From: Pseudomonadota bacterium
GTDB taxonomy: Bacteria > Myxococcota_A > Polyangia > Polyangiales > Polyangiaceae
Assembly: GCA_023423895.1 (NCBI GenBank)
Contig: JAFAER010000102.1
Location: 3,991-67,990, forward strand
Direction: 5' to 3'
DNA: 64,000 bases
Made by a program: the position numbers and the translations under genes. Under the pieces are notes generated by a model. The model saw only the letters and a list, made by a program, of their open reading frames with translations. It was not told the origin of the DNA and made no database searches. Positions 18,837 through 27,133 of the stretch are shown in pieces (position 1 is the first letter of the stretch; each line of letters opens with the position of its first letter).

Positions 18837-20270
18837 TCAAAGGCCGACGTTCTGGGGAGTCGGCCGGATGTCGTCACCGGGTTGAATCGCCGTCTGCCCG
18901 AGCGCCCCTCGCGTGTTGTCACCCCAGCACTTGAGCCTGCGCTCGCCGACGCGCGCGCACGTGAACACGGAGCCCGCCGCGACGTCGGTCACGTGGGTCA
19001 GCCCCGGCACGAGCGTGGCCTGGAGCGTCCACGGTTTGCTCGCAGGGCGACCGAGCTGTGCGTGCGCGTTGGAGCCCCAGCAGCGGACCGTGCCGTTCGA
19101 GAGGAGCGCGCAGAAGTGGAGCTCCGGCGTGAACGACGTCGAGTAGCCGCCGGTGATCTTGACCACGTCTTGGAGAGGTTGCTGCGTGTCGCTGTCGATG
19201 ACCGCCTTCGGCTCCGGCTGTGGGGGATCCATGAACTCCTTGCAAGCGCCCGTCGAGCACTGGCCCCAGCAATTGACCGTTCCGTCCTCCATCAGCGCGC
19301 ACGTGTCGTGGAGGGCGGCGGCGAGCTGACGGACCGTACCGTTCAGGCCCGTGACGCGTGTCGGGAGGAGCGCGTTCGACGGTCGGGTTCCCGCAGGCAA
19401 CGCGCCGCCATCCGGCAGCGTCGCGACACCGAGCTGGCCGTACCAGTTCCAGCCCCAGCACCACACCGCGTCACCCGACGCGCTCCTGGCGCAGGAATGG
19501 GAATCGCCGAGCGCGAGGTCCTGCGCGATCAGGATGCCCTGGCCGGCGGGTTCGAGGACCGGCGACGGCGACTTCCTCGTCGCTTCGTCGCCGACGCCCA
19601 GGCGTCCGTAGCCGTTGCTGCCCCAGCACATGATCGGGCCGCCGTTGCTCAGCCGCGTACAGGCGTGCTGCCTGCCCAGAGCGATCTCGAGGCCACCGCC
19701 GATGGTCACGATCGGCGGCGCCGGAGAGGTCCTCCGACCGGAGATGCCGTTTCCGAGCTGCGAGCTGGCGTTGTTGCCCCAGCAGTGGATCAGACCGTCA
19801 TCGCTCGTCATGGCGCAGGCGAATTCGGCGCCGATGGCCACCTTGCGCACGTCCTCCAGCACGACCTCGGTTGGAGCCGCAACGTAAGCATACCCACCGT
19901 CGCGACCGACACCGACCTGGCCATGCGAGTCGTATCCCCAGCACTTGAGGACATTCGTCTTGTCCGGCGTGTCGACGACCGCGCACGCGACATCGACCCC
20001 GAGCGCGAGCGAGCGCACCGGATTTGCCGTCGGGTCTTCATCGACCACGTCCGCGTCGCTCGCGTCCGCATCCGCATCGGTGCCAGCGTCGAGCGGCTCG
20101 CCTGCGTCGTCGATGTCCGCCGCGTCAGGGTCGGGTGTCGACGCCTCGAGTCGCTCGTTCGGCGGCTCTGAATCCGGCGCATCGATGACCTCGGGGTCGT
20201 CGGTCGACGCGCACCCGTACCACGCCGCGCAGGAGGCCATCGCCAAGAAGACCATCGCGAGCTTCCTCAT
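18837..20270 (-). CDS. RCC1-repeat beta-propeller lipoprotein
   Basis: 477 residues. A short signal peptide ends at WYGCAS (lipobox, about residue 20) and is followed by an Asp/Glu/Ala-rich stalk to residue 75. The rest is a seven-bladed RCC1-type propeller: repeats of the pattern H-x-C-A-x-x-x-x-G-x-x-x-CWG-x-N-x-x-x-QLG, for example IHCWGNNASSQLG, IMCWGSNGYGRLG and VRCWGSNAHAQLG. Each blade carries paired cysteines, typical of the secreted bacterial form rather than eukaryotic RCC1. Such proteins are common on myxobacterial surfaces but have no defined ligand. Its ATG overlaps the stop of the upstream gene as ATGA, which couples its translation to the WGSGP propeller gene. Confidence 0.9.
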   Translation of the reverse strand: MRKLAMVFLAMASCAAWYGCASTDDPEVIDAPDSEPPNERLEASTPDPDAADIDDAGEPLDAGTDADADASDADVVDEDPTANPVRSLALGVDVACAVVDTPDKTNVLKCWGYDSHGQVGVGRDGGYAYVAAPTEVVLEDVRKVAIGAEFACAMTSDDGLIHCWGNNASSQLGNGISGRRTSPAPPIVTIGGGLEIALGRQHACTRLSNGGPIMCWGSNGYGRLGVGDEATRKSPSPVLEPAGQGILIAQDLALGDSHSCARSASGDAVWCWGWNWYGQLGVATLPDGGALPAGTRPSNALLPTRVTGLNGTVRQLAAALHDTCALMEDGTVNCWGQCSTGACKEFMDPPQPEPKAVIDSDTQQPLQDVVKITGGYSTSFTPELHFCALLSNGTVRCWGSNAHAQLGRPASKPWTLQATLVPGLTHVTDVAAGSVFTCARVGERRLKCWGDNTRGALGQTAIQPGDDIRPTPQNVGL

Positions 20271-21436
20271 GGATGCCTCCGCAGTGCAACACCACGCCCG
20301 TCACCGCACTTGCCCACTGCCCAGATGTCGTCCGCGTTCGCGCCCCACAGCGTGAGCGTGCAGTCGAAGATCCGTCCACCGATCGCCGTCGGCGAGAGCG
20401 ACCACTTCGAGTCCTCCAGGTGCACGATCCTGCCCAGCTGTCCCGATGCCCACACGTTCGTCGAGCTCGTCCCCCAGATGGAGACGAGGTCGAGGTATCC
20501 GTCCTGCGCCGCACCGCTCGGCGGCACCCGCGATTGGACCGCGGTGATGCCCCCGTCGGTCTCCTCCCTCCAGTTGTAGACGTCACCGCGCTCGGACAAG
20601 ATCCAGAGGTCGGACGGGCCAGCCATCCAGACGCTCGTGATCGGGCTCGTGCTGCGATCCCAGGGAAGGGTCGACGACCACCACGGAAACGAGATGTCGT
20701 TGGTGATGTTCTGCATTCGCCCCGAGGCCGCCTGGTTCCAGCGGAAGACACCGTTGGTTCCCCACAGCCACAGCGTGCTCTGCTCGACGCCGGAGATCCC
20801 CGTCATGTAGTCGAAGCCCGAAAACTGCACGCGCTGCCAGACGCCGTCGGCCCCCTTGTGCATCATCGCGCGATCGGAACCGATCGCCGCCCATACCTCC
20901 CCGGTCCCGTTTCCCCAGACGCCCACGAGCTCCGACGTGGTGTTGCTCGGCACGGCTGACCAGCTCGCGCCGTCCCAGTGGAGCACCGTTCCGTACCGGC
21001 CCACGGCCCAGACGTCATTCGGACCGCTGCCCCAGATCCCGAAGAGCGGCCACTGCGTTCCGCTCTCGAAGCGGGTCCACGTGGTGCCGTCCCAGTGCAT
21101 GATCGTCCCGAACCATCCGACGGCCCAGACATCGTCCGGGCCGCTCCCCCAGATGGCCTCGAGGTTCGGTGACGTCAGCTCGGTCCGGCACCAGCCGTCG
21201 ACGCTGCACGGCCCTGCGTCCGCACCGCCGTCGTCCGGCACACTGCCGTCGTCGGGCGCTACGACGTCCGCGCCGCCGTCCGAAGGCTCGGCGTCCACGT
21301 CCACCGGCGCGTCACTCCACCCAGCATCGGTCCCAAGCAGCGGATCTTCGTCCGAGCTGCAGCCTGCAGAGGCCGCGACTCCGAACACCGCCGTCCCGAT
21401 GGTCACCCCGTACGTCCACGATCTCAGGATGTGCAT
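20267..21436 (-). CDS. Lipoprotein with WGSGPDDVWAVG propeller-like repeats
   Basis: 389 residues from the ATG at 21436; an alternative GTG at 21454 overlaps the upstream stop but lacks a ribosome site. The signal peptide ends in SAGCSSD (lipobox) and is followed by an Asp/Ala-rich stalk. The body repeats the pattern I-WGSGPxDVWAVGxxGTxxHWDGxxW, for example IWGSGPDDVWAVGWFG and IWGSGPNDVWAVGRYG. Six to seven copies run to the C-terminus and predict a beta-propeller. This repeat type is frequent in myxobacterial lipoproteins and is otherwise uncharacterised. It sits between the Cys-rich and RCC1 lipoproteins in one operon, so three repeat-type surface proteins are made together. Confidence 0.85.
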   Translation of the reverse strand: MHILRSWTYGVTIGTAVFGVAASAGCSSDEDPLLGTDAGWSDAPVDVDAEPSDGGADVVAPDDGSVPDDGGADAGPCSVDGWCRTELTSPNLEAIWGSGPDDVWAVGWFGTIMHWDGTTWTRFESGTQWPLFGIWGSGPNDVWAVGRYGTVLHWDGASWSAVPSNTTSELVGVWGNGTGEVWAAIGSDRAMMHKGADGVWQRVQFSGFDYMTGISGVEQSTLWLWGTNGVFRWNQAASGRMQNITNDISFPWWSSTLPWDRSTSPITSVWMAGPSDLWILSERGDVYNWREETDGGITAVQSRVPPSGAAQDGYLDLVSIWGTSSTNVWASGQLGRIVHLEDSKWSLSPTAIGGRIFDCTLTLWGANADDIWAVGKCGDGRGVALRRHP

Positions 21437-21450
21437 GTTCCGTCTCGCTC

Positions 21451-22665
21451 TCACTGCGGAGTCGTCGTTCCGGCATCACACGGCGCGGTCGCGCATACTC
21501 CCTCGACACACGGTTGGTCGGGGCTGCACGCGGTCCCGCACGCACCGCAGTGGTTCGCGTCGAAGCGCAGCCACGCCTCGCAGCCGTCGCTCAGGTCCTT
21601 GTTGCAGTCGGCGTAGCCAGAATCGCAGGCGAAGCCGCACTTGCCCTGCACACAGGTCACCTGCACGTTCCCGCCGCCGTCGAGCGGTGCCCCCGGGCAC
21701 TTGTTCCCGCATGCTCCGCAGTGGTCCGGGTTGCTGCCCACGTCGACGCACTTGCCGTCGCAGAGCACCTGACCAGGGTCGCAACAGTTGGTCTGCGTCG
21801 GATCGCAAACGCAGCGCTTCTGCGAGCACACCTCACCGGTCTTGCAGGCCTTTCCGCACGCGCCGCAGTTCTCGTTCGTGGTCAGGCTCGTCTCGCAGCC
21901 GTCTTCGGGATCGTCGTTGCACTCTCCCCAGTTGGCCGCGCAGACGACCTGGCAGGCGCCCTTGGCGCATCCCCAGTCCACGTGCTCCTTCAGCTCGAGA
22001 TCGGGCGGGCGATTGTTGCAGACGGTCCCGCAAGTGCCGCAGTTGAAGAAGTCGGTCTGTGTGTCCACACACTCCGCGTCCGAGCATTGTCCGGGACCAC
22101 ACGCAGTGAGCCCCGCAGGGCATCCACACGTGCCGAACACGCAGGCTTGGCCGGCAGGGCACTTGTTCCCGCACGCACCGCAGTTCTCGGGATCACACGT
22201 GACGTTCACCTCGCATCCGTCCTCGAGGTGACCATTGCAGTTCGCGAGATTGTCGCGACAGCGCGAAGCACACTCACCTTCGACGCAGTCCCACTGCAGG
22301 TCCATCGTCGGAGCCGCCCCCGACTCCATGTACGCGCGAAGCACGGGGTCGTCCGGGCACTGCCTCCCGCATGCGCCGCAGTTGTTCGGGTCGTCGCTGA
22401 GGTGCGTTCCGCAGCGATGAGGAGACGTCGGGCAATCCGCGTAGGGATGCGGGCACTCGGTGCTGACGCACATGGGAATGGGCGCCGGGCCCGCATCGTC
22501 CCCCGGCTCGGCGAGCGGCGGTGGCGCGACCCCCGCCTCCGGCACCGGGCCGAAGCCTCCGACGACGACGCGTCCATCGTCGGTGCAGGACGTGGACGCG
22601 AGCACCATGACGAGCGGCACGGCAAGCGCGATGCAGCCGAGCAGAGACGGAAACGGACGCTTCAT
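21451..22665 (-). CDS. Cysteine-rich lipoprotein with NCGACG repeats
   Basis: 404 residues with a signal peptide ending in LASTSCTDD (lipobox). After a Pro/Ala linker come about eight modules built on NCGACGxxC (for example NNCGACGRQCP, ENCGACGNKCP, HCGACGTACS), often followed by C-x-x-G-x-C and DGCE. There are well over 50 cysteines, so the folded form needs oxidising conditions, that is, the periplasm or cell exterior. The repeat is common in myxobacterial secreted proteins; its ligand is unknown. ATGA overlap with the preceding membrane-protein gene (22662-22665) indicates translational coupling at the head of the operon. Confidence 0.88.
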   Translation of the reverse strand: MKRPFPSLLGCIALAVPLVMVLASTSCTDDGRVVVGGFGPVPEAGVAPPPLAEPGDDAGPAPIPMCVSTECPHPYADCPTSPHRCGTHLSDDPNNCGACGRQCPDDPVLRAYMESGAAPTMDLQWDCVEGECASRCRDNLANCNGHLEDGCEVNVTCDPENCGACGNKCPAGQACVFGTCGCPAGLTACGPGQCSDAECVDTQTDFFNCGTCGTVCNNRPPDLELKEHVDWGCAKGACQVVCAANWGECNDDPEDGCETSLTTNENCGACGKACKTGEVCSQKRCVCDPTQTNCCDPGQVLCDGKCVDVGSNPDHCGACGNKCPGAPLDGGGNVQVTCVQGKCGFACDSGYADCNKDLSDGCEAWLRFDANHCGACGTACSPDQPCVEGVCATAPCDAGTTTPQ

Positions 22666-23405
22666 CGCTCACCTGCGGGCGACTGGAGGACACGACGGAG
22701 GCGCTCGGCGTACGGAGTTTCGCCGTGCTGCTCCAGGAACAGTGCGGCCAGCGCTCGCGCTCGCGCACGCTCACCGGTCATGGCCAGCGCTTCGATGCGC
22801 ATCACTTCGATCTCCTCATTGAACTGCCCCTTGTTCTCCAATCGCTTTCGATACTGCGCAGCCACGTCGAGGCATTCGCGACCTCGTCCTCGCGCAAGCG
22901 CCGAGCGTGCGCGTTCCACGAGCGTGATCTCCAGCTCGAAGGCATCGCCGCTCGACGAAGTGGCGGGCGCCGGCGCGCGCGGAAGATCTTCGACGCGGAT
23001 GGTCTCGACGTGGACCCCCGGGATCGAGCTGCTCGGCGCGCTCGACGCGAAGCTGCCAGAGCGGGCGGGCGGCAACATGACGGGGTCCGAGCTCGGGGCG
23101 CTCGGGACGCTCACGGCGCTCACGGGAATGACCGGCGCCGCCGTCCGCCCGAGCTCCGACGCCGCGACCGCAAACAAGGCCGCGCCGGCGACGAGAGAGA
23201 GCGCAAGCCCGGGCCTCGAGATCCGCGGTCTCGCGAGCGGATGTGCCGCGCCGCTCTCGACTTTCGCGAGCACGCGCTCCGCCGCACCGTCCGGCGGGCG
23301 ATCGGCATCGAGGAGCGGGCGGATGCGGGCGAGCTCCGGATCACACGCGAACAGCCGCTCGGGCCCGTTCGTCGTACCTCCTCGCGCGTCGCGTCCGTCG
23401 ACCAT
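22662..23405 (-). CDS. Single-pass membrane protein, paralogue of the sigma-linked protein at 25319; first gene of the lipoprotein operon
   Basis: 247 residues from the ATG at 23405. The frame is open upstream to 23585, but that part crosses the promoter and has no family similarity. A cytoplasmic region (GPERLFACDPELARIRPLL, PPDGAAERVLAKV) precedes one transmembrane segment (LALSLVAGAALFAVAAS), then a Ser/Pro linker with IRVEDLPRAPAP. The C-terminal helical module (ERARSALARGRGRECLDVAA to TPYAERLRRVL) looks TPR-like. The product at 25319-26032 shares every one of these parts in order. That paralogue overlaps an ECF sigma gene, so both may be sigma-factor partners (anti-sigma-like), although no zinc-finger anti-sigma motif is seen. 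This gene begins the five-gene operon. Confidence 0.8.
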   Translation of the reverse strand: MVDGRDARGGTTNGPERLFACDPELARIRPLLDADRPPDGAAERVLAKVESGAAHPLARPRISRPGLALSLVAGAALFAVAASELGRTAAPVIPVSAVSVPSAPSSDPVMLPPARSGSFASSAPSSSIPGVHVETIRVEDLPRAPAPATSSSGDAFELEITLVERARSALARGRGRECLDVAAQYRKRLENKGQFNEEIEVMRIEALAMTGERARARALAALFLEQHGETPYAERLRRVLQSPAGER

Positions 23406-23413
23406 CGACCCTA

Positions 23414-23441
23414 AATGGGACGGGGCCATCCGTTTGCTCAC
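23414..23441 (-). promoter_or_regulatory. Bipartite promoter-like element upstream of the lipoprotein operon
   Basis: Read on the minus strand: GTGAGCAA (23441-23434), 14 bases, CCCATT (23419-23414), then 8 bases to the ATG at 23405; a T-run precedes it. The same two blocks with the same 14-base spacer and the same 8-base distance occur before the ECF sigma gene (24708-24735). This is the arrangement expected for a -35/-10 pair read by one alternative sigma factor. Which sigma reads it is inferred. Confidence 0.65.
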
Positions 23442-23511
23442 GAAAAACGACGTGCCGATGATCGGAGGGGATCCGACTATTTTGTTGCGGGCTGGCCAGT
23501 GCGGTGTCGTC

Positions 23512-24687
23512 ATGACGACTACCCCCATGCCCTCGGGTCGTCGATGTCGATGGAGCGCCGCAGGCGTCTTCCTCCTGATCGGCACCGCACCTGCACAGGG
23601 TCGGGCGGACGACGCCTCATCTCCGGCGCTGACCGTCCGTGTCGAGTACCGCGCAGCAGCGACGTGTCCGTCGCGCAGTGAATTCCTCGACAGCGTCCGG
23701 CGCTACACGACCAAGTGGAGCCTCGTCGACGAAGACGCAAACCGTAACTTCGCGATCGTCCTCGACCGCAGCGGCGGCTCCGTGCGCGGCACCCTCGAAG
23801 TCACGGCAGGGGCACGCAAGACACGTAAGGTCGTCTCCGGCACGAGCTGCACCACGGTCACCCGGGGACTTGCCGTGATGGTCGCCCTCGTCATCGATCC
23901 AACCGCGTCACTCGCCGAGCAACGCGAGGAAACACCCGAGCGGATTCCCTCACCACCAGCTCCGGAAGACGAACCGGCCAGCGTCGCTGGCGAAGGCGAG
24001 ACGCCGGGCACGACGGCGCCGGAGCAGACGGCCGAGCGCGGTCCGCCGAAGCGGCGGTCGACGAAGAGGGCTCGGCCCCCACTGAGGATGCACACGAACG
24101 GGACCGCCACACGCTGGATGTTCGAGCTCCGCACGGAAGTGAGCACGGCGATCACGAGACGCCCCATGGCGCTGGTCGGGGCGTTCGCCGACCTCCAGGT
24201 CCGCGTGTTCTCGCGCAAGGACGAGCGGAGCTCCATCATCGGGCCATCCTCGATCGGGCTTGGTCTTCGGCAGAGTGCTCCGCGGGCCATCGGCGTTCCT
24301 GGCGGCAGCACCGATTTCCTCTGGTCGGCCGCAAGCTTGCGCATTTGCCCCGTGCGGCTCCGGCTGCTGGCCGATCGGCTCGACGTGGCGCCGTGTCTCG
24401 AGGGCAACGTCGGAGTGCTCCAGGCCGAGAGTCATGGGATCCCGGTCGCTCAGCGGACCCACAGGCAGTGGGTCGATGGGGGTGCCTCGGTGCTCGGCGT
24501 CTGGCACCTTCCCGGTCCCTGGCTGGCCACGGCCGGTCTCGCCCTCGTCGTGCCGCTCACTCGAAACCGCTTCGAAGTCGTCGACCTCGCCTCGCTCGGC
24601 GCAGCTTCGGCTCCCCGCACGGAGCTCGTTTCCCAGGCGCCGATGCTGGGGATCGCCGCGGGATTGGGGCTCGGCCTCGAGCTGTGA
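23512..24687 (+). CDS. Exported protein of unknown function, probably outer-membrane-associated
   Basis: 391 residues from the ATG at 23512. Signal peptide at about 12-32 (AAGVFLLIGTAPAQGRADD). The first domain (about 38-130) has RAAATCPSRSEFLDSVRRY and GTSCTTVTRGLAVMVALVIDP, a cysteine-containing module I have seen only as unnamed myxobacterial protein. A Pro/Glu-rich linker follows. The C-terminal 180 residues (WMFELRTEVSTAI to GIAAGLGLGLEL) have alternating hydrophobic strands and end in a hydrophobic residue, consistent with a small outer-membrane beta-barrel. It is divergent from the lipoprotein operon and directly upstream of the ECF sigma gene, so it probably belongs to the same surface system. 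Confidence 0.72.
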   Translation: MTTTPMPSGRRCRWSAAGVFLLIGTAPAQGRADDASSPALTVRVEYRAAATCPSRSEFLDSVRRYTTKWSLVDEDANRNFAIVLDRSGGSVRGTLEVTAGARKTRKVVSGTSCTTVTRGLAVMVALVIDPTASLAEQREETPERIPSPPAPEDEPASVAGEGETPGTTAPEQTAERGPPKRRSTKRARPPLRMHTNGTATRWMFELRTEVSTAITRRPMALVGAFADLQVRVFSRKDERSSIIGPSSIGLGLRQSAPRAIGVPGGSTDFLWSAASLRICPVRLRLLADRLDVAPCLEGNVGVLQAESHGIPVAQRTHRQWVDGGASVLGVWHLPGPWLATAGLALVVPLTRNRFEVVDLASLGAASAPRTELVSQAPMLGIAAGLGLGLEL

Positions 24688-24707
24688 CGCGGCCGCGTTC
24701 ACTTTTT

Positions 24708-24735
24708 GTGAGCAAGTCGGGGCCTATCTCCCATT
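24708..24735 (+). promoter_or_regulatory. Bipartite promoter-like element upstream of the ECF sigma gene
   Basis: GTGAGCAA (24708-24715), 14 bases, CCCATT (24730-24735), 8 bases, ATG at 24744, preceded by TTTTT. It is the twin of the element at 23441-23414 on the minus strand. Agreement over 14 fixed bases plus identical spacing to both start codons is unlikely by chance, and suggests that the sigma factor controls its own gene. Confidence 0.65.
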
Positions 24736-24743
24736 AAGCTCCG

Positions 24744-25322
24744 ATGGCCGCGGCCTGCCAGGTAGCTCGGATGACATCCAAGGAGTCCGAGCGCTCTGCC
24801 GAAGACGCCCGTCAGGTGCGCCTGCGGCAGCTCATTGCCGAGCACTTCGACTCGGTCTGGAAGTTCCTCCGCCGCATCGGTGTGCCCGAGCATCTCGCCG
24901 AGGACGTCTCACAGGAAGTCTTCCTCGTCGCCTCCCGCCGCATCGACGACATCAAGGTCGACCCGACCAGCGCGCGCTCTTTCTTGGTGGGAACGGCGTA
25001 TCGCGTCAGCCGCGATCTCGTGCGCAAAACGCATCGTGAGACTCTCCAAGACGTCGACTCAGAGCTCGCGGTCTCGCCGAGCCAAGAAGAACAGCTCGAC
25101 GAGAAGCGCGCGAGAGAGGTGATCTACCGGATCTTCTCCGAGCTCGACGAAGACGTGCGTGCGGTCTTCGTGATGTACGAGATGGAGGAGATGACGATGA
25201 ACGAGATCGCGCAGGTACTCGGCTTGCCGATCGGCACGGTCGGGTCGCGACTTCGTCGTGCGAGGGACGACTTCAAGGCCCGCTTCGAGCGGCACCGCAA
25301 GAGACTGAGGGCAGTGCGATGA
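24744..25322 (+). CDS. ECF-type RNA polymerase sigma factor
   Basis: 192 residues from the ATG at 24744. The alternative ATG at 24771 (MTSKESERS) has a weak GGTAG ribosome site. I prefer 24744 because its distance to the promoter-like element equals that of the lipoprotein operon. Region 2 (LIAEHFDSVWKFLRRIGVP, AEDVSQEVFLVASRRI) binds the -10 and core RNA polymerase. Region 4 (LDEDVRAVFVMYEMEEMTMN, GLPIGTVGSRLRRARDDF) binds the -35. There is no region 3, as in ECF sigmas. The stop overlaps the start of the membrane-protein gene as ATGA, the usual layout for an ECF sigma and its regulator. Confidence 0.93.
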   Translation: MAAACQVARMTSKESERSAEDARQVRLRQLIAEHFDSVWKFLRRIGVPEHLAEDVSQEVFLVASRRIDDIKVDPTSARSFLVGTAYRVSRDLVRKTHRETLQDVDSELAVSPSQEEQLDEKRAREVIYRIFSELDEDVRAVFVMYEMEEMTMNEIAQVLGLPIGTVGSRLRRARDDFKARFERHRKRLRAVR

Positions 25323-26032
25323 AGGCGCCGGAACGTCTCTTCTCGAGCGATCCGGACCTCGTACGCCTTCGCGAGGTGCTCGAGCAAGACGAGCCGCCGG
25401 ACGGCGCGAGCGAACGAGCGACAGAACGCGTGCTCGCGAGCACCATCGCGAGCGGAGCTCCGCACGCGCGTCCGCGGCTCTCGACCAAGTCGTGGCTCGT
25501 CGCCGGGGTCGGCGCGACCGTACTCGTCGCCGGCGCGCTCGTGTGGTCGTCGTGGAGACAGGCACCAGAGGCGAATCCGCCGTCGCCTGCCACCGCGGCG
25601 CAAGCTCCCGCGGCGCGACGACACTCCACCGTCACGCCGGACGAAGCCACATCATCAACCGCGAATGCTCTCCCGGCGGAGCCATCGATCCGCGTCGACG
25701 ATCTGCCCACGGCACCACGCGCCGTCACTCCGCCATCACCCGCTGGTACGACCGATCCGCTGGTCGAGGAGCTCGCGCTCGTCGAGCGAGCACGCACGGC
25801 GCTCGCCCGCGGTCGCGGTCGCGAATGCCTCGATGCAACCAAGACCTACGAGACGAGATTCGCGAAGAGCGGTCTCTTCCGGGAAGAAGTCGAGGTGATG
25901 CACATCGAGGCGCTTGCGATGTCGGGCGAGCGGGGAGCCGCACGCGCGCGCGGCCTGCGATTCCTCGCCGTCTACACCGACACACCCTACGTCGAACGAG
26001 TCCGTCGCGTTCTCGGCGAAGCCGCCGAGTGA
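25319..26032 (+). CDS. Single-pass membrane protein, probable sigma-factor partner; paralogue of the protein at 22662
   Basis: 237 residues. A cytoplasmic part (APERLFSSDPDLVRLREVL, EPPDGASERATERVLAS) precedes a transmembrane segment (WLVAGVGATVLVAGALVW), a Pro/Ala linker with IRVDDLPTAPRA, and a C-terminal helical TPR-like module (LVERARTALARGRGRECLDA to TPYVERVRRVLGEAAE). The overlap with the sigma gene suggests that it tethers or senses for that sigma factor, but the short cytoplasmic part lacks the HxxxCxxC zinc motif of classical anti-sigmas. The close paralogue is the first gene of the operon on the other strand. The duplicated partner is the structural link between the two halves of this locus. 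Confidence 0.82.
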   Translation: MKAPERLFSSDPDLVRLREVLEQDEPPDGASERATERVLASTIASGAPHARPRLSTKSWLVAGVGATVLVAGALVWSSWRQAPEANPPSPATAAQAPAARRHSTVTPDEATSSTANALPAEPSIRVDDLPTAPRAVTPPSPAGTTDPLVEELALVERARTALARGRGRECLDATKTYETRFAKSGLFREEVEVMHIEALAMSGERGAARARGLRFLAVYTDTPYVERVRRVLGEAAE

Positions 26033-26201
26033 CGTCGACACGAGCGCGAGCGCGAGCGTAGTCGAAACGGCTCGGCTCTATCCGCGTGACATGTATCGCG
26101 GACCCCGACGTGAGCGAGCTGTTAATCCCGGCGACGCGAGGACGTTCCTCCCCGAAGCATCCCCGCGGCCGTAGGTCGGCCCGTACTTGCGTCGAGGAAC
26201 G

Positions 26202-27095
26202 ATGGTCCGTCTACTCCGTCTCATCCCCGCCACTGCGCTCGTCGTGCTCTTCGCCGGCAGCGCTCAGGCTGCCGAACCAACGGCCGCCGAAGACGGCACC
26301 CGCCGCATGGCGCGGGCCGGCTTCGACCGCTCCCCTGCGGAAGCGGGCGATCCCCCCGCACCGGACCGGCCGGCGATCGTCGCGACGCCGCGCGCGGAGG
26401 TTCCCGCCTGGAGCTGGGGCTACCAGTTCGAGGCCGGGATCGCGAACACCCACCTCGGGCACGGCTCTCCCAAGTGGGACACGAAGACAACGGTCGGGAC
26501 CGAAGACCTCGCAACGCTCCGGCTGCGCAACCTCGGCGGCGGAACGTTCACCGCAGGCGCAGCATTCGCCGTGCCGTTCGGACGAACCCGCGCGACGCGG
26601 CCGATCTCGCTCGAGATCCATCCAATCGCGGTCTACCTCCGTGATTTCGGCGCCGTCCGCACGGAGCTCGGCGCGCAGGCGAACTTCTACCCGCGTCGGG
26701 TCGGACAGGTGCGCGGCGAGGTCGAAGGCATCCTGAAGCTCTCGATCCCGAACAAGGTGCTCACACCGGTCCTCGAGCTCTATCCGGAGGTCGTCGCCCG
26801 TGGCGGCTTGTACGCATCGATCGGAGCGGAGCACGCCGTTCGATTCACGAGCTGGCTGAACGCCTTCGCTCGTCTCTCGAGCGGCGCCCAGGGGTACGTG
26901 CAGGGCCACGAGGCTCCTCACGCCCAGGACGTCACGCTCAACGGTCAGGTACGTGCGGAGCTCGGCGAGGGCTTCTACGTGGCCCTGCGTCCGATGTACG
27001 CGACGCGGCTCGCTCCTGCCCGCTACTACGCCGATCCGAGCTTCGCCGGACGGTCTTTCGCCTACGTGAACTTTTCATTCGGCGCTGAGCGCTGA
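26202..27095 (+). CDS. Exported beta-barrel-like protein, unrecognised
   Basis: 297 residues from the ATG at 26202, with a GAGGA ribosome site 4 bases upstream. The signal peptide is clear (LIPATALVVLFAGSAQAAEP). From about residue 68 the chain alternates in strand-like segments (WSWGYQFEAGIAN, LEIHPIAVYLRDFGAV, VRAELGEGFYVALRPMY) and ends FAYVNFSFGAER. An aromatic residue near the end is typical of outer-membrane barrels. No named family is recognised. It lies about 170 bases after the sigma-partner gene and 38 bases before the chemoreceptor. Membership of the sigma locus is possible but not shown: its upstream gap lacks the shared promoter element. Confidence 0.72.
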   Translation: MVRLLRLIPATALVVLFAGSAQAAEPTAAEDGTRRMARAGFDRSPAEAGDPPAPDRPAIVATPRAEVPAWSWGYQFEAGIANTHLGHGSPKWDTKTTVGTEDLATLRLRNLGGGTFTAGAAFAVPFGRTRATRPISLEIHPIAVYLRDFGAVRTELGAQANFYPRRVGQVRGEVEGILKLSIPNKVLTPVLELYPEVVARGGLYASIGAEHAVRFTSWLNAFARLSSGAQGYVQGHEAPHAQDVTLNGQVRAELGEGFYVALRPMYATRLAPARYYADPSFAGRSFAYVNFSFGAER

Positions 27096-27133
27096 GCCCC
27101 TGCACGACGACGACACGAATCGAGGATGATCCG

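Noticed and set aside
21169..23511. Upstream part of a 1172-codon plus-strand frame
   Set aside because: Only the end (23512-24687) has protein character and a signal peptide; the rest is antisense to the lipoprotein operon.
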